Shown here: positions 31,996 through 45,172 of the stretch, piece by piece
How the letters are laid out: each line of letters starts with the position of its first letter
Numbering within the stretch: position 1 is the stretch's first letter
NCBI GenBank assembly: GCA_028583605.1
Contig: CM053326.1
Span: 35,744,931 to 35,808,930, forward strand
Reading direction: 5' to 3'
Origin: Dastarcus helophoroides
Taxonomy: Eukaryota; Arthropoda; Insecta; Coleoptera; Bothrideridae
Length of the DNA: 64,000 bases
The notes under the pieces: model-generated
Told to the model about the DNA's origin: nothing
Databases searched by the model: none
What the model saw: only the letters and a program-made list of their open reading frames with translations
Made by a program: the position numbers and the translations under genes

Positions 31996-32450
31996 AAGTC
32001 GAAGTTAGGGAAGAAACTTTGAAAAATAAAATTTCTCTAAATTTGAATATAAAGTGAATTAAGTACCTTCGAATTTAAAGACGAAATTTCAAAATTAACA
32101 CCAATGTGTATATTCAGGTGAAAAAAAAAATCAAATATTTCCAGTTGTAGCAGTTTCGACGTTATAAAGTCAAAACTACACAATTCAAACTCGAAACTTA
32201 AAATCTCTTCCTAAAACCAACTTTTCTCGAAGTTTATAGTTGAAATTATTTTCAGAAAAATGGTCAGATTTTCACGAAAATTTTATAAATTTATATAAAA
32301 ATATAATACATTTCGAGAGAAAGATCAACATTTTTCAAAAACCAAACCTAAAAATTTTAATAAGGCCTCGACTTTAACTTTTATATCGAAATTCTGACAA
32401 AAAATTTTGAAATTGCAAGTTAAAGAGAAATTTTGAAATGCCACCTGGTG

Positions 32451-34920
32451 GTAAATTGTTGACGGATTTCTTTTTCACTGTTCACCTTTCTTTGTGTAGA
32501 TATATTAAATCAAATATCGGATTATTAAATTTATATAAATACACTAAAATGATTTTGCTTTAGTTTGAAATTAAAATTGGAAAAAGAGAAGATAAATCTT
32601 ATAAAAGCTTTACATGTATCCGTCCTGAGTTTTTCATCTCTCGTCTATCGAGTCAAATAAAATAGGTGCAACGTCGCAAATAAGATGTGAGAAGTTACTA
32701 TTTTTAGAGTTAAATAACTATTTTGAAGAAAATATGTCTCTTTTTATCCAAAACTCAATTTTCTATTTCGCCCAATTCCGGCGCATCCACCATTTTACAC
32801 GAGCTCGTATTTTTATCAAAAAATGCATCCGAAAGAAATTAAAATCGTTATTTTTCTTTCATTTTTTCCTCAATTTATTTCTTGAAACTTAGATGTTTTT
32901 ATAATTTTTCGAATTCAAGCTCTGTCAGATACAACAAATTCAGCACAAATCTGTTATGTATTTATGTATATTCATATAAAATATCATACAAATCCTTATC
33001 ACACACACAATCTGTACTAGGTATATATTTTTTTAGAATTAAATGAATCATTTTTACTTGTATACAGGGCACGGAAGAAATCTGTAGGTAGAAAAAACTG
33101 TCATGGTGACTTTTCTACAGATACTTCTCTTACTCCTACTTCTTTGATTATGTATAGCAAGGTTATGTTTTATAAATCTGTCGGTTATATATCTTATCTT
33201 TTCTTAAAACTATGTTTGCTGACCATATAATTGTTAATTATACATTTATATATGTAAATATTTTAACTACCTTTTTGTTTTTTATATTCGTAAAATATCC
33301 GAAAGGAGAAAAGTCAGATTTTACCATTTTTGGTTTGAATTTTAATACATACATCAAAACGTTGTTATTTTGTGCAAGTCTGTTGCATTTAATTTTTTGT
33401 GCTCTCTGAAACAAGTTCCGACCAACACACAAAAGTAAATTTCCGCTAATCAAACAATTGTGCCTCATTAAGAATTTTTTATACAACCTTCGTATGCATA
33501 TTAAATGCATGAATACATGTAGAATACAAACCTCAAAACGTTTAAAACGGAACCCTTTAATCCAGAACTCCTGCTCGTAAATATTTACACGCGCTTTGAG
33601 TTAACAGCGAAATATTTGTTTTCGCCGCAGATAGAGAGAATCATTTGAACTTTCACCGAGAAACGAGACAAAGAGGGAACTTTTTTCGCGTTCATATGCT
33701 TTCGCGGTCGTAAATGTCAAACGGACAAACAAATTTGTCAACGGTGTCGCTGGGCCTAAAGTAAAGATCTCCCTCTTTTTATTCAGTTTAACCAATTTGC
33801 TAAGTTGTCTGAAATTTTTGTTGTGATTCAAGATTCAATTACCGTGATTTATTTTGCTCTTTTAATGGCTATCTTTCATTGATGGTATTTCCGGCGTTTT
33901 ACGCGTCGTTGCCTTTGAGCTTTGTCGCCGAAAATACAATTCAGTGGGGCTATAAATTCAATAATATGCCATGTAAGGTTCAAAAAAAAGATAAATAATT
34001 TGGGAAGAAAGAAACAATGACAGCACCGACATGATTTGCGGTTCGCTTGGCTTGGTTCGCGTTTAAGGCGGCCATTCTTTAAATTTGTACCTACAGGACG
34101 CGACATCCGGATATTCGTACTAATAAATTACTCACAGTGTATATTTACCAAGTATTTACCATTAAAAGTTGGCAAATCTGATTCCTATTTTTTGGATTAG
34201 AGTGTGCATCTTTTTTCTTAAAATTTCTGTCTGCATTTGAGGTTGATTGTTTAGGAAAAATTAATTTAATTATTTTCTCAAGAGTTAATTAATATATTAA
34301 TGATATTTTTTGAATATTCGTTGCTGTAAGCTCATATTTAAATTTTGTTGCTAATCCAGGATATCTACACTTCCTATTTGTTAGTAAAGAAAAATGCGAA
34401 GGAGGACACTACATTTTTGGTTTATCTTCGAATTAACGAAGAATGTTTTCCGTCTAACATTTTCATAACTTAGGAAAACACCACAATCATTCTAATCGAT
34501 ATCCAATCTAAAGTTTCGTTTTCAATTATCTATACAACCTCAAACAAAAACGGAGTCTACATCATCACCCACCACAATGACATCGCACATTTTTCCCTAA
34601 TAGATTTCTTAGAGGGGTTATAAATGATTCTTTGAGATTTTCAATACTTTACACCGGAATAATTCCTTGCACTGAATATTTTAAGGGGATTTAGTGCGAT
34701 AACCGTGGTGCACTTACTCATTTTAAAAGGATTTAAGAGAGGTAGCGTATTTATAAGTCTAAGATAAATAAGTTACATAAACATACTACAATTTTAGTAA
34801 TCGTAATAAGGTAAAATTTCAGTATACGTTTTTCGAAATAGATTACGATTTCTTACATTAGGGCCCTTATAATTGAACGAGCTTGGGTAAAATTTGATTC
34901 ACAACTATTAAATTTTATTA
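32451..34920. other. Intergenic stretch with a GC-richer patch, no supported gene
   Basis: 33590-34110 is less AT-rich and has CpG-containing words (TTTTACGCGTCGTTGCC, CGCGTTTAAGGCGGCC). Two minus frames (33601-33831, 33876-34106) lie in it, without domain or splice support. It could be an untranslated or regulatory region of an unseen gene. The rest shows nothing. Confidence 0.35.
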
Positions 34921-35060
34921 ACGATTAAAACAACAGATATTAAAAATACCATGATGTTTCGATAAATATTTGCTATGACCAGACCTTGCTGCTTCACTTT
35001 TCAGCATCATCGGTGATTATACCAGCAATTTGTTTAGCCGTTGTAAGGTTAGAAATGTTA
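34905..35060. repeat. Dispersed repeat shared with 60.06-60.21 kb
   Basis: CACAACTATTAAATTTTATT, AACGATTAAAACAACAG, ATGTTTCGATAAATATTTGC, ATTATACCAGCAA and TTTAGCCGTTGT recur in order at 60058-60206. On the minus strand both carry a ...CGATAAATATTTATCGAAACAT-like context. Unknown class. Confidence 0.75.
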
Positions 35061-35630
35061 ACTAAAATTTAATTGTTAGTTTACCAATTATGAATTAGGA
35101 AAATTAAATATAAATCAAGGATTAAAAATAGAACCAATTATTATTTAATGATGGTATAACAGGAAACAAAAATCGGCTGCCTCCCGCCGCGCTTAAACAA
35201 ATTTTTATTCAAATTTATTCCCAAATAAAATCGAAATTATTCCATAACAACGCTAAGCGTCAATCACAAATTTAAACATCGAATTTCGATTATAAAAGCA
35301 AAAATACATTTACAAAATTGGTCTGGCTCGTCGGATTATTTTGACTTACTCGGCTGGTCCACGAAAATTGCATTGACACATAATCAATTACTGCAATGGT
35401 AAGCGTTTTACAGAGCAACGGGGGTGTGGAAAATGTATCAATCAACATGACCACATTCGCATTCACGTTAGGGTGGTTGGAATAGTTGCAGGACTGCTCT
35501 CGGCCATTCGCGAACTTATTTAATTTTCCTGCCCTAGCGCTGGTGTGATTAAAGATTTTATTAGATTATTTTGCGCCATATGCTCGCAATCTATCGAATA
35601 CTTTCGATTTTGCATTTGAGTGTTCTTGCA
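35061..35630. other. Intergenic sequence, nothing recognised
   Basis: Somewhat GC-richer around 35370-35560 (GCGTTTTACAGAGCAACGGG, CTCTCGGCCATTCGCG), but no open frame or splice-flanked segment. Confidence 0.35.
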
Positions 35631-36135
35631 CTAGTGAAAAAAATTAAGGGATAAAATGAATTGCAAAATTTTTGGTGATTTTCAACAGGCCGTAACTTGG
35701 TGAAAAATGGTCTACAGTAAATCTAAAAAAAAGGAAAATGTAGCTTCAAATATCTAGTTTCTGGATTTGAACTTACTGAAATTTTTATTTTGCTTTTTTT
35801 TGTCTACGGCCTATTTTTTTATTAACCACCATATAAACCTGGATAGTTTGTCTATCTAGCTTCCATTTCTTTTTGTAAGGACCTTGCTATGACCACTTCT
35901 GGCCGAGATATCAGCTTTTGAATGCAAAAGGATAATTTTGTCGTTGACTATCAATATATCAGCAACCAACGATTGCATATAAAGTTGAAGGAAGGTCTCG
36001 AAAACTTCAATAAATCCACAAGGATTAGCCCATGGTTTTTCGGGAAAGTCCGTAAATCAAAAGAAACAAAAAAAATTTTTTGTTGATGGTTTTTTTAACA
36101 TTACTTGAAAACCTCTGAGCTAAAAAATTTCATTT
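35631..36135. mobile_element. Third, diverged copy of the fold-back repeat
   Basis: CACTAGTGAAAAAA, GATTTTCAACAGGCCGTAAC, AATGTAGCTTCAAATATCTAG, GACCACTTCTGGCCGAGATA and ATATCAGCAACCAACGATTGC follow the order of units 1 and 2 at 16.3-18.6 kb. A short right-arm portion (GATGGTTTTTTTAACATTAC) is present. Extra flanking sequence and substitutions show it is older than the tandem pair. Confidence 0.7.
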
Positions 36136-38640
36136 CGGTTAAAAATGAACAAAGAAATAAATGTTATTAGCTTAAGACTTCAAAAATGTATAATGTCAAT
36201 CAATATGTTGCTTTTGCTCAGTAATCTTGCTTGAGTTGTTGAGTTGGTAACAAAATTAGCAGGAAACATGCTCAACAGTATGTTGTCTTCCATAAATCAA
36301 ATAACGATTTTGTGATTACTTCTTTAATAATTTTACTTCAGCACGATTGAATTTCAATATCGAATTTTAAAAAGTACTCGTTTATGTCTATCACTTAATA
36401 TTCGCAACTTCCTCATTCAATTTAGTTCTATTTGTAAACGTTTATAGTGTCTGACCCACATAACTTGGTCTTGCATTAGTCCAGGTGGCGATGAAGTGCA
36501 ATTGTTCTTACGTTATTAACAAATGTAAATAACATGAGCAGTTGTCACATACATGTATTTTGCATCATCTCGTTAAACTTACATTAACACTGAACTAACA
36601 CCTGGATAAACATTTCCAGCTACAAGAGATTGAATGCTAATTTAAAATTTACTTTAAGCTGGACGAAGATTTTAAATTTTCTGTAGAAAAATCTGGAAAA
36701 TATAAAGCTCCTAGCTGCTAGAATTCATTATGAACTTGGACGACTTGAAATCAGTGCTATAAAAACTTAGAGTCAAAATTTATTAAAAATAAAGTACTAT
36801 ATTTCCAAATTTGTAACCAAAACAAAATGAAATATTTTTATTTGTACCTTTTTTGCATTATGAGCGACTATTACCGTAGATAATAAAGAAATAAATTCGT
36901 CGACAGTTCTCTATATTGTTACAAAGCGGTTGTCCTTTGTTGTTTAATTGTCCTTACGAAAATTATTTTTATTTTAAAATATGTCTGAGGGTCAGAACAC
37001 CTACGATGGATACACAGCTGGGCAAATATTGCGAAGCTATTTGGCTAATTCGGCTGTGATTGCGATTCTTGGGGAATTCTATTGAATGTGTTCTATCAAT
37101 CACTCTTAGTGTCAGTGGGCTCGTAGATGAGCTTTTGCTAGAACTCTGGGATTATAAGGATTTAAGCCTTGCGTTGCTGAAATATAAACCTATCAATCAA
37201 AATGAAATCATTTCATTAAATATAACTTGTGGTCAATCTTTGGAATGAAAAGCCTCAATTTACATAAAGTCATAGATTGGTCGACTCATTCAATTAGATA
37301 GATTAGAGGAAAGTCGATAGAATTATTTCTTAGCACGAAGTTTTCACTTCAGTGCGCAGTCCCCAAGACTGCCTAACTTTTATGCCTATTTTGATTCAAA
37401 GTATTTGACAATAAATTTTCATGCAATACTCTCTAATATTATTTTTTCCAGATACAAGCACAAATAATTTGTATTTATTTATTTCATTTGAAAAGTTTAT
37501 TACTTGAAAATTATACTTTAACATCAAAAATGGGTAATAAATTTCGAATATATTTTATATATTTTTAGGTTTTCTTGTGATTTTTTTGGATATTCCCGAC
37601 TTTTAGACTTGGAATTTGTAATTTGAACTAGTTATTTTGTACGAAACTGTTCGAAACCGAAAGGAAACTTCGATCAACCTTCAATATCTAGTCTACAAAG
37701 AAAATTAATCAATGATAAACAAAGACGTGATCAATGGACATATTTTGAATAAACCAGTTCTTATTTTTTCTTTGAGAGTGATTCCGCCGCAGAATAAAAC
37801 ATTCATATATCTTGTAATTCAGATCTATTGGCCGCAAGAGAAAATTGAATGCACAAACTGAAACGCCAGCGTTTCTTTTGATCTTTAGTGTTTGGTCTGA
37901 TTTTCCTTAACGACCGCTGCATTATTTTTGATATTTCTTGCGGGCATAGTGATGCGCAATAAAGATAGGGTGAGGCAAGACGAGATGGAAAGTGTAATAA
38001 TTTGTGTTCGACGTGTACAAGGGCTTCGCTACCGACAAGATCGCGACGATAGTGAAGGGATGATTTGAAGGAGGGTGGTAATAGTACTTGACTCACTTAC
38101 TCCGTTCCGGTAACTGAGGGTGCTTCTACAGTTCCACCTCTTCCAAATCCTTTAATTACGTTCCAGAAATCACTACGCATCTTGCCCTCTTGCATTTTTC
38201 CATTTATTGAGAGGGTGTTCAATTAAATCGTTTTAGGTGCAAGTTAAAATTTATTCTGGGCGTGAATTCAAATAAAGAGCGAATGTGTCTATTGCTGGAA
38301 TATTTAAATATTGATTTTTTTTCTTCAGTTTTGGGGGAATTATGAAATACGATGTAAATGTCGCTTTGGAAATCTTGCACTCCATGTCAGTGTTGTTACC
38401 AGGTTTTTATTAACTCGTTTTTTTCTCTGTTTAAAATATACAGCGTTCTTGTGTTGCAATTAATTTTAACCACCTACGTATTCGGAAAGCTTAGTAAAGA
38501 TGGAAAATAGAAAAAAAAAAATTCGACCCCATAAATTGCCCCTAACACGGCGCTAATGATTTTTAATCAGCGTAAATAGACCTGTTGCCAAAAAGGAATC
38601 ATTATTCTGACTGAGAAAGGCTCCATAAAAATGCAGAGAT
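36136..38640. other. Intergenic sequence, no supported gene
   Basis: ATG at 36981 opens 34 codons (MSEGQNTYDGYTAGQILRSY...) and a frame at 37060-37248 follows in another phase. Together they might be a broken gene, but I recognise nothing. A 97-codon minus frame at 37803-38096 lies in a GC-richer patch and has no domain or splice support. 37325-37385 holds a piece (GAAGTTTTCACTTC, GCAGTCCCCAAGACT) related to 5216-5262. Confidence 0.35.
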
Positions 38641-39110
38641 TATCGATTTTCAGAATTTTGACATTAATAACAGTTTTCTTTCTGGAAATTTCAGGTTTAA
38701 AGAGAAAATTTTGAGGTATTGTTTAAATAAAGTATGATTTTTTTTGAAAATTTCTTATACTTATCTTTCCCTAAGAGTTCTATTAAAATCTACAAATCTC
38801 GAACTTTTTTGGAATCCTTGGCTTTATTTTCAATACTTCGATTTTAATTTTGATATTTTGATTTTATCCTCGAATAAAATTTTAAGTTTGTTTTGAAATT
38901 TCCAACTTTGTCTCGTAATTTTATCAATCTTTCTCCTAAAATTCGGTTTATTTTTATAAAAAGTAAGACTTGTTTGACCATTTTTTTTGTAAATATTTTG
39001 ATTTTGGTTTAAAATCCGTACTTTAGTCCCGAAATGTCGATCTTTAGCGTGTCATTTTGAGAAAGTTTTTTTTAATGGTTTCATGCTTTTATTAAATTAA
39101 ACCGATAATG
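38641..39110 (+). repeat. Short satellite-like block
   Basis: Words such as TTTTGACATT, GAAATTTCAGG, TCCCGAAATGTCGATC and TTTGACCATTTTTTTTG place it in the same family. It borders the left end of the Tigger element. Confidence 0.5.
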
Positions 39111-39180
39111 TGGAAACCGCTACCAATTCCTCGAAATTTCGAATTCTCCGAATTTATTTTTCTGGTTCATTTGCAAACTA

Positions 39181-39196
39181 CACCAATAACTCGCTT
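39181..39196 (+). repeat. Left terminal inverted repeat of the Tigger element
   Basis: CACCAATAACTCGCTT directly after TA. Paired with 41653-41668. Confidence 0.85.
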
Positions 39197-39666
39197 TGCG
39201 TCGTTTCGTTTTGCATTTTTTCAAAGTTGCGTCGCTGCTTAATTAGTACTAATTTTCACTGTGCGTCGTTAGATTTTCGAGGTTGCGTTGTTTTGGGTTC
39301 GAGTCTTTAATTTTTCTTTTGAAATTTTCTTTTTTTTTCTAAAAGATGGCACCACTTTTGTTTCTAATTGCGCCATGCCATCAAAACTCGGGGATTCCCT
39401 TTCTAACCGAAAATCAACGCAATTTTAATACAGGTTTATTTTAACTTTGTTTTGCTAATTTTAGAGTTCAGTTTCAATTATGTAGTGTGTTGTGCTTTTT
39501 GTAAGGTTTCAATTAGTGTGTTGTGTTTTTTTAAAAGAGAATAATAAATTTTTATAAATTTTTACGGGTTGTTTCTGGTTACAAAAAAGGTAAATATTTT
39601 TCCAATTTATTTATTGGCAGAGTTATATTATTTTTTTTTACATACACTTTTAATTTTTTTAGCCAA

Positions 39667-41392
39667 ATGAGTGGAAAGGGCGCTGCTGGTAGAATTACCA
39701 AAAATATTAAAAAAGACTATCAGCTTGGAGACAAAATGAGACATTATGCGACGATTTGATAAGGGAGAGAAGGCTGTGGAGATAGCAAAGGCTGTTGGTC
39801 TGGCTGCAACAACTGTCAGAACTATAAGAGATCGAGATGGGAATAAAATAAGAGAGGCTGCAAAATCTGCAACATCATTAGATGCTAAGACGATAACCCA
39901 TACAAGAAGTGCTTTGATGATGAAAATTGAGTCCTTGCTTTCTATTTGGATTGAAAATCAAGTTGCGCAGAGAATACCATTAGTAAAATGATAATTCAGA
40001 CGAAAGCAAAAAGCTTATTTGACGACATAAAAAGTAAAGCAGTATCCAACGATAATGCTAGTGGTAGTAATACAGACAAGAATGAAACATTTGAAGCTGG
40101 TCAGGGCTGGTTTGATAAATTCAAGGTTCGAGCAAATCTGCACAGCATTGCTTTTAAAGGCGAAGCAGCTAGCGTTGATTTAGCTGCTGCAGAACGCTAC
40201 CCGACAGAGTTAAAAGCATTAATTCATGAAAGTGGCTATGATCCGAAACAAGTCTTTAATGTTGACGAGACTGGGTTATTTTGGAAACGTCTACCTAACA
40301 GAACTTTCATATCTAAAACAGAAAAATCTGCGCCAGGATTTAAAGCTATCAAGGATAGACTGACTCTTCTTCTTGGTGGTAATGCAAATGGTGATTTCAA
40401 ATTTAAACCATTTATCATTTATCAATCAGAAAATCCAAGAGCTATGAAAGGTTGTTCAAAGAATCTGCTTTCTGTCCACTGGCGAGCAAACCAAAAAAGC
40501 ATGAATGACAACATCACTATTTCAAAACTGGGTTTCAACTTGTGCTATTCCAGAAATTAAAGCTTATTGCAACAAGGAAAACTTAAACTCCAAGGCTTTG
40601 GTCCTAGTAGACAATGCTCCTGGCCACCCAGTTTATGTTGATGAGTTGTCAGAAAACGTGAAATTTGTATTTTTGCCGCCTAATACGACACCAGTTATTC
40701 AGCCGATGGATCAGGGAGTAATATCGACTTTTAAAAGTTGTTACCTTCGACTAACATTTAAACTTCTTTTAAGTGAGACAAGATAAACCTACCATGCTAG
40801 AGTTTTGAAAAAAGTTCAACATTATGAAAGCCATAGAAATTATTTCCGATTCTTGGGAGGAGATTAAACCATCTTGCATAAATGGTGTTTGGCGTAAAAT
40901 ATGGCCTGAATGTGTTCACCGAATTTGCACTGCAGAAGTTGATGGTACACCAGCTGTTCGTCATGACATTTCTAATTTAGCTAGAGAGTCTAATTTTGAA
41001 GGTATGGAGAAGACTGACATAAATGAATTGCGAACCTCGCACAACCAAGAATTCTCTAATGAAGAGCCATTGCAATTGGAATTGCAATTTGCTAATCAAG
41101 ACGATGACAGTGACCGTACAATAGAAATCTCCGAGGAACAAAATTTAACCTCCAAACAAATTTCCAAAGCGATGTGTTTGATTGACGAAGCTATAGAGAT
41201 TTTTTTAAAAAACGATCCTGACAGCGGAAAGAGTTTTGAAGTGTCCCAGGCGGTAGCTACGAATATCAATTGTTACAAGGAAATTTATTTTACGTTGAAA
41301 AAAAAGCTGTTCAGCAAACATTGGACCAATTTTTTGTGAAACAAAGTCGACTTACGACAACAGCCACTATGGACTTATCAGACAGTGATTAA
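39667..41392 (+). pseudogene. Frameshifted Tigger-like transposase (HTH, CENP-B-type domain, DDE)
   Basis: The ATG at 39667 starts MSGKGAAGRITKNIKKD; after a frame change comes the Psq-type helix-turn-helix (MRRFDKGEKAVEIAKAVGL, TTVRTIRDR; 39746-39991). A second frame (39988-40560) holds the end of the CENP-B-type DNA-binding domain (GWFDKFKVRANLHSIAFKGE) and the first catalytic Asp (FNVDETGLFW). A third (40505-40786) holds the second Asp (ALVLVDNAPGH) and the third Asp region (PPNTTPVIQPMDQGVI). A fourth (40824-41339) holds the C-terminal part (SWEEIKPSCINGVWRK, WPECVHRI). A last frame change gives LDQFFVKQSRLTT and a stop at 41392. All three catalytic Asp codons survive, and only a few indels break the gene. 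Transposase of this type cuts out and pastes its own element. Confidence 0.9.
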
Positions 41393-41652
41393 TTTTAATT
41401 TTGTTTTTCATAAATTAATTAAATAGTTTATTTTGTTTTAATTGAATACGTTTTTTTTTGTTTTTTGTATGTATGTAATAAAATTTTATAATATTTTTGT
41501 ATTTTAAATGTATACTTTGTTTGATTTTCTTTTTAAAAAGTAGTATTTTCGTAACCCTGGAACCCATCTTCGATCTTTACATGGTTTGCTGTAGAAAATA
41601 TTAATTTACTTTGCGTCGTTTTAATTTGCGTCGTGTTTTTTTAGAACGTAAG

Positions 41653-41668
41653 AAGTGAGGTATTGGTG
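41653..41668 (-). repeat. Right terminal inverted repeat of the Tigger element
   Basis: AAGTGAGGTATTGGTG, followed by TA. Reverse complement of the left terminus with two differences. Confidence 0.85.
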
Positions 41669-41670
41669 TA

Positions 41671-43577
41671 TACATGTTCACCATTTATAGTACATGTGCC
41701 TCTGAAATGACAAGTAATAACATACAATTTAACTACCAGTTTCTAATCATAAAACAGATAGTTTAACCGACGGAGTGCTTTCTGTAATAACTGTCGTCTG
41801 TCATTTGTAGTTTACTGAAAAGTTCCCTTTTAAATTAAAAAGTTGAAGAAAACAGAATGTTGATAAACATAGTTGAAAATTAAAGTATTTCGATTTGGCT
41901 TTGAATTAAGTTTTCGCTGTCGTGTCGGTTACCTTAGGTCAAGGAATCCGCATTTTTCCCATTTTTATCAGTAGAAACAGGCATTCAAAGGTTAATTACG
42001 ATGTGACGGAAACAATATCCTTGGTTGAAGCACCTCCGCCCTTTGTTTTCTTTCTCCAGCAGGTTGATGGCATATAATAATGTCTAGCTAGTGTTTGATG
42101 CATTATTCATAAGGTGAAATTAATAACACTCATTTGACATATGATATATAAATTACATGGCTCGGTAACTAACCGATTTTTTTTCGCACATGACGGTAAT
42201 TGAATTTGGAATTTAATAACATATTTCAGCACCTTAATAAAATTTTAATTAAATCTTTACATTTAAGTCGCTTGAAAAATATTAGACGTAGGTGACAATT
42301 TATACTGAGATTGCAACAGCTGAAAGCATAATACCACTCCTTGGTGCCTTAGTGGAAAATAAAGTAAGCTATTATTATAGCACCAAAGTCCAAAAGCTCC
42401 AAGTTATATTATAAGTGTAATATATCGGCTCCCTTTTTACAGTCCAATCTTACCTTAAACAAATTCACTCAATGAAAAATATTATAAATTAATGATAGTA
42501 GATCTTAGGTATTAGTAGGAACGACTGATGATAGCCATCTATAATAAAGACATAATGAGATCTCCCTTGGTATCTAATTATTCTCCTAAAATACGACTCG
42601 TCTTTATGGATCTATAAACCTTATGGTAAATTTCGTTTACGATTGTCATATATGCAGATGCAAGTAGCTGGAATTCGTTTCAGAGTTATAAGATTATTAC
42701 CAGAGCCATAAATTTCGGATGCCTCTTCGACACTAAATAATAGGAGTACGTTTGTTTAATTCTGGGACTTCGGAATGTTGATGAGAAAAGAAATTCTACA
42801 GGAGCTGGGTAAACAAAATAAAATTACTAACCAGAAAATTATCTACATGAGTAAAATAGCCTTCATTGGAAATAGCATTCATGATTTCATAAATTTTAAA
42901 TATGGCCCACTTACGTATCGCAGCTTTGATCGACCTATCTTAGTATAATGACTTATTATACATATCTTAGTATAATGACTTATTATATTACTAACCGTGT
43001 ACCTGATGAGATTACATTCAGGAACCATTAGACTTTTCTCAAATATTAAGAGTTAATTTTTGGGTAACTTGCTGTGCGCCTACTCTCGTTTTTACCTCGT
43101 GTGTTTTGAATCTTTTCCTTCCTCAAACGACATTTCTATTTTGATACATCATCTTGAATCAGTCAAATTCTGGTTAAAACGACGTCATGTATCATCAACG
43201 TTCGTTCTGCACCAGAATAAATTCTCTCGGTTGTACCGCCGTATTGCCACACAGCACACAGAAGAAATGCGATAAGGCGAAGTAAATACCGCCGCGCCGT
43301 GAATATGTTATCATGTAGTCAAGGTGATGAGTTAACTCATACAGGCAAATACAGTCGAGTGTATTATTTATTGCCCATTTTTAGGCCCTTAGAAATGCAA
43401 TTTTAAAAAATCCTTTCTTAGTGCTCATCTACGTTATACGTAATCTTCGTGTGCAATTGTAGAGCCATTCGTTTAGGTTGTGCGTTGTCTGTTAGTCAGA
43501 GTTAAAGATTTATTAAATAGATAGAGAGAATTTATTTGAATTGTCTTGCTATTTGGATTCTGAAAAACTATCAAAAT
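41671..43577. other. Intergenic sequence, nothing recognised
   Basis: Contains a short tandem duplication at about 42932-42985 (ATCTTAGTATAATGACTTAT twice). The 71-codon frame at 43060-43275 lacks an ATG and support. Confidence 0.35.
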
Positions 43578-43752
43578 GAAATAAATTGATATAAAAATCT
43601 TGTCCCTGAAATCAAAAAAGATTAAAAAATACAACACTTGCTCTAGCAACACACAACAACACTTAATAGAGCAAGTGTTATGTTTTTTAGTCTTTTTTTG
43701 ATTTCAGGGGACAAAATTTGTACATCAATTTTTGAAGATAACCAAGGACCAG
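43578..43752. mobile_element. Short palindromic element (copy D)
   Basis: AAATTGATATAAAAATCTTG, TCCCTGAAATCAAAAAAGAT, AACACTTGCTCTA, a short centre, then TAGAGCAAGTGTTATG, GATTTCAGGGGAC, AAAATTTGTACATCAATTTT, TGAAGATAACCAAGGACCAG. Its arms join after the GCTCTA segment, so like copy C it lacks the CTGAAGA-type centre. Confidence 0.8.
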
Positions 43753-45172
43753 TTGTCCATCAACAAAAATCCGATAAGCAAAAATACACGGTGATTTAAA
43801 AATGTCTCCCGATATTTTTAGGATGAATAGAACATCAAAAAATAAGGTCCCTTTTTTCTATAATTTATTTTTCCAAAAGTGAATAATAAAGGAGTTATAA
43901 GTCCTGAAAGAGGGGTGAATAAAATGTTGTTTGTTTTTTTTGGAAAATTTTCTGGATCCTTAAGGTATCAAAATAATATTTTAAACCCAGATATAAGGTT
44001 CCTAATTACACATTTACAACATATCTGTCAAATCCTTTCTCCTTTATAAGGAGACAGTTTGAGGGGTTATCTTTTAGTATTTTATCCTTATTTTTAATTA
44101 TTTAAAAATTCATTAAATTATTATAAATTATAATAAATTATTTATTTAAAATTTGCGAAGAACCTTTTTTGTGCCAAATAATGTAAATATCTTCTTCACA
44201 CATTTTCACGAAATGTCTAAAAATCTGAAAATGTAATTATTTCGAACGTCCCCTAATTCTTTTTAGTGAGTTGATTGCAGACAAAGGTGCCCCTACATTT
44301 TAACAAAATAAACCCTTTTTTCGTATAATGAGAAATAATCTTTTTAAAAGGCAAGGCTTAGGTCGTTTTTAATGTTACGGTTAGTTGCCCATTATTAAAA
44401 AAAATCGACAACAACTGTATATTAGGAATGCAAAATGACTTCACTTGGGTGTTTATAATCATTAAAAACCAAGGAAAAGCGATTCACGGAAGAGGACAAA
44501 GGAAGCCGCTCGGCATTCAGGCCGCCGAAATCGCCGATAAACGTTAGCACTTTTACGATAATTGCAATTTAGGTCTCATTACTTGATTATTTGTATTGAG
44601 GGGGAAATCCATTACTCGAGCATCTTGATTAAGATATAAATCATCACTTGGCGGGGGCTGCAGCATTCCGAAGCTCACTTGATCGTATAAAGTAAATTAA
44701 AATTCTCCATTAAAATGCAGGCTGCATATATTTCCAACTAGCACCGTCAAGGCGCTGTTAATGTCTCTATATACTCTAGGATTATATTTATCGGTGACAG
44801 ATAATTAATAAAGGTGTACTATTAAAATATCAAAGCCTTTCTAATTTGAAATAGGATTTATTATTGGTAGTAAAGATATTTTTCCGTCATCATCACGAAT
44901 TAAGTTTAAATGTTTTGTAATAATTTGTTGCATAATTTACGTCTGCACCGCAAGTTAGTCAGAAAAAATGCTGACAGTTCAGTAGTTCTTTGTACACACA
45001 CGAGATTATTATTATTATGTCTATGACAAAATACGAAAATTGGCAGTTATGCAAAATTGATGTTTTGTGAACAGTAGTATTAAATGACAATAAGAATCAT
45101 TTATTTCAGTTAACATATTCAAAACCTTCACAAAATTTCGGTATTCAAAACTCGACCTCAACCATCAACAAT
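43753..45172. other. Upstream region of the first cluster gene
   Basis: No other gene seen. A possible 3' splice site, TCATTTATTTCAG, ends at 45110, 62 bp before the ATG of the 306-aa gene, so this gene may have an upstream non-coding exon somewhere here. A GC-richer patch lies at 44465-44540 (AAGCCGCTCGGCATTCAGGC). Confidence 0.4.

Larger units (their letters stand above)
31100..32450 (-). repeat. Satellite-like block in reverse orientation
   Basis: Same alternating A/T words. Contains the 120-nt hairpin at 31325-31444 and the segment 31513-31995 shared with 25608-26095. Confidence 0.7.
39181..41668 (+). mobile_element. Tigger/pogo-type DNA transposon, nearly full length, 2,488 bp
   Basis: The termini are inverted: CACCAATAACTCGCTT on the left and, reversed, CACCAATACCTCACTT on the right, with 14 of 16 identical. 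Both sides are flanked by TA (39179-39180 and 41669-41670), the target duplication of Tc1/mariner-pogo elements. Inside, TTGCGTCGT-like words repeat near both ends: four at 39193-39295 and two at 41611-41635. The body encodes a broken Tigger transposase. The copy is complete in structure but inactive. Confidence 0.9.

Noticed and set aside
37803..38096. 97-codon minus frame in a GC-richer patch
   Set aside because: No recognised domain and no clean acceptor/donor pair; possible but unsupported.
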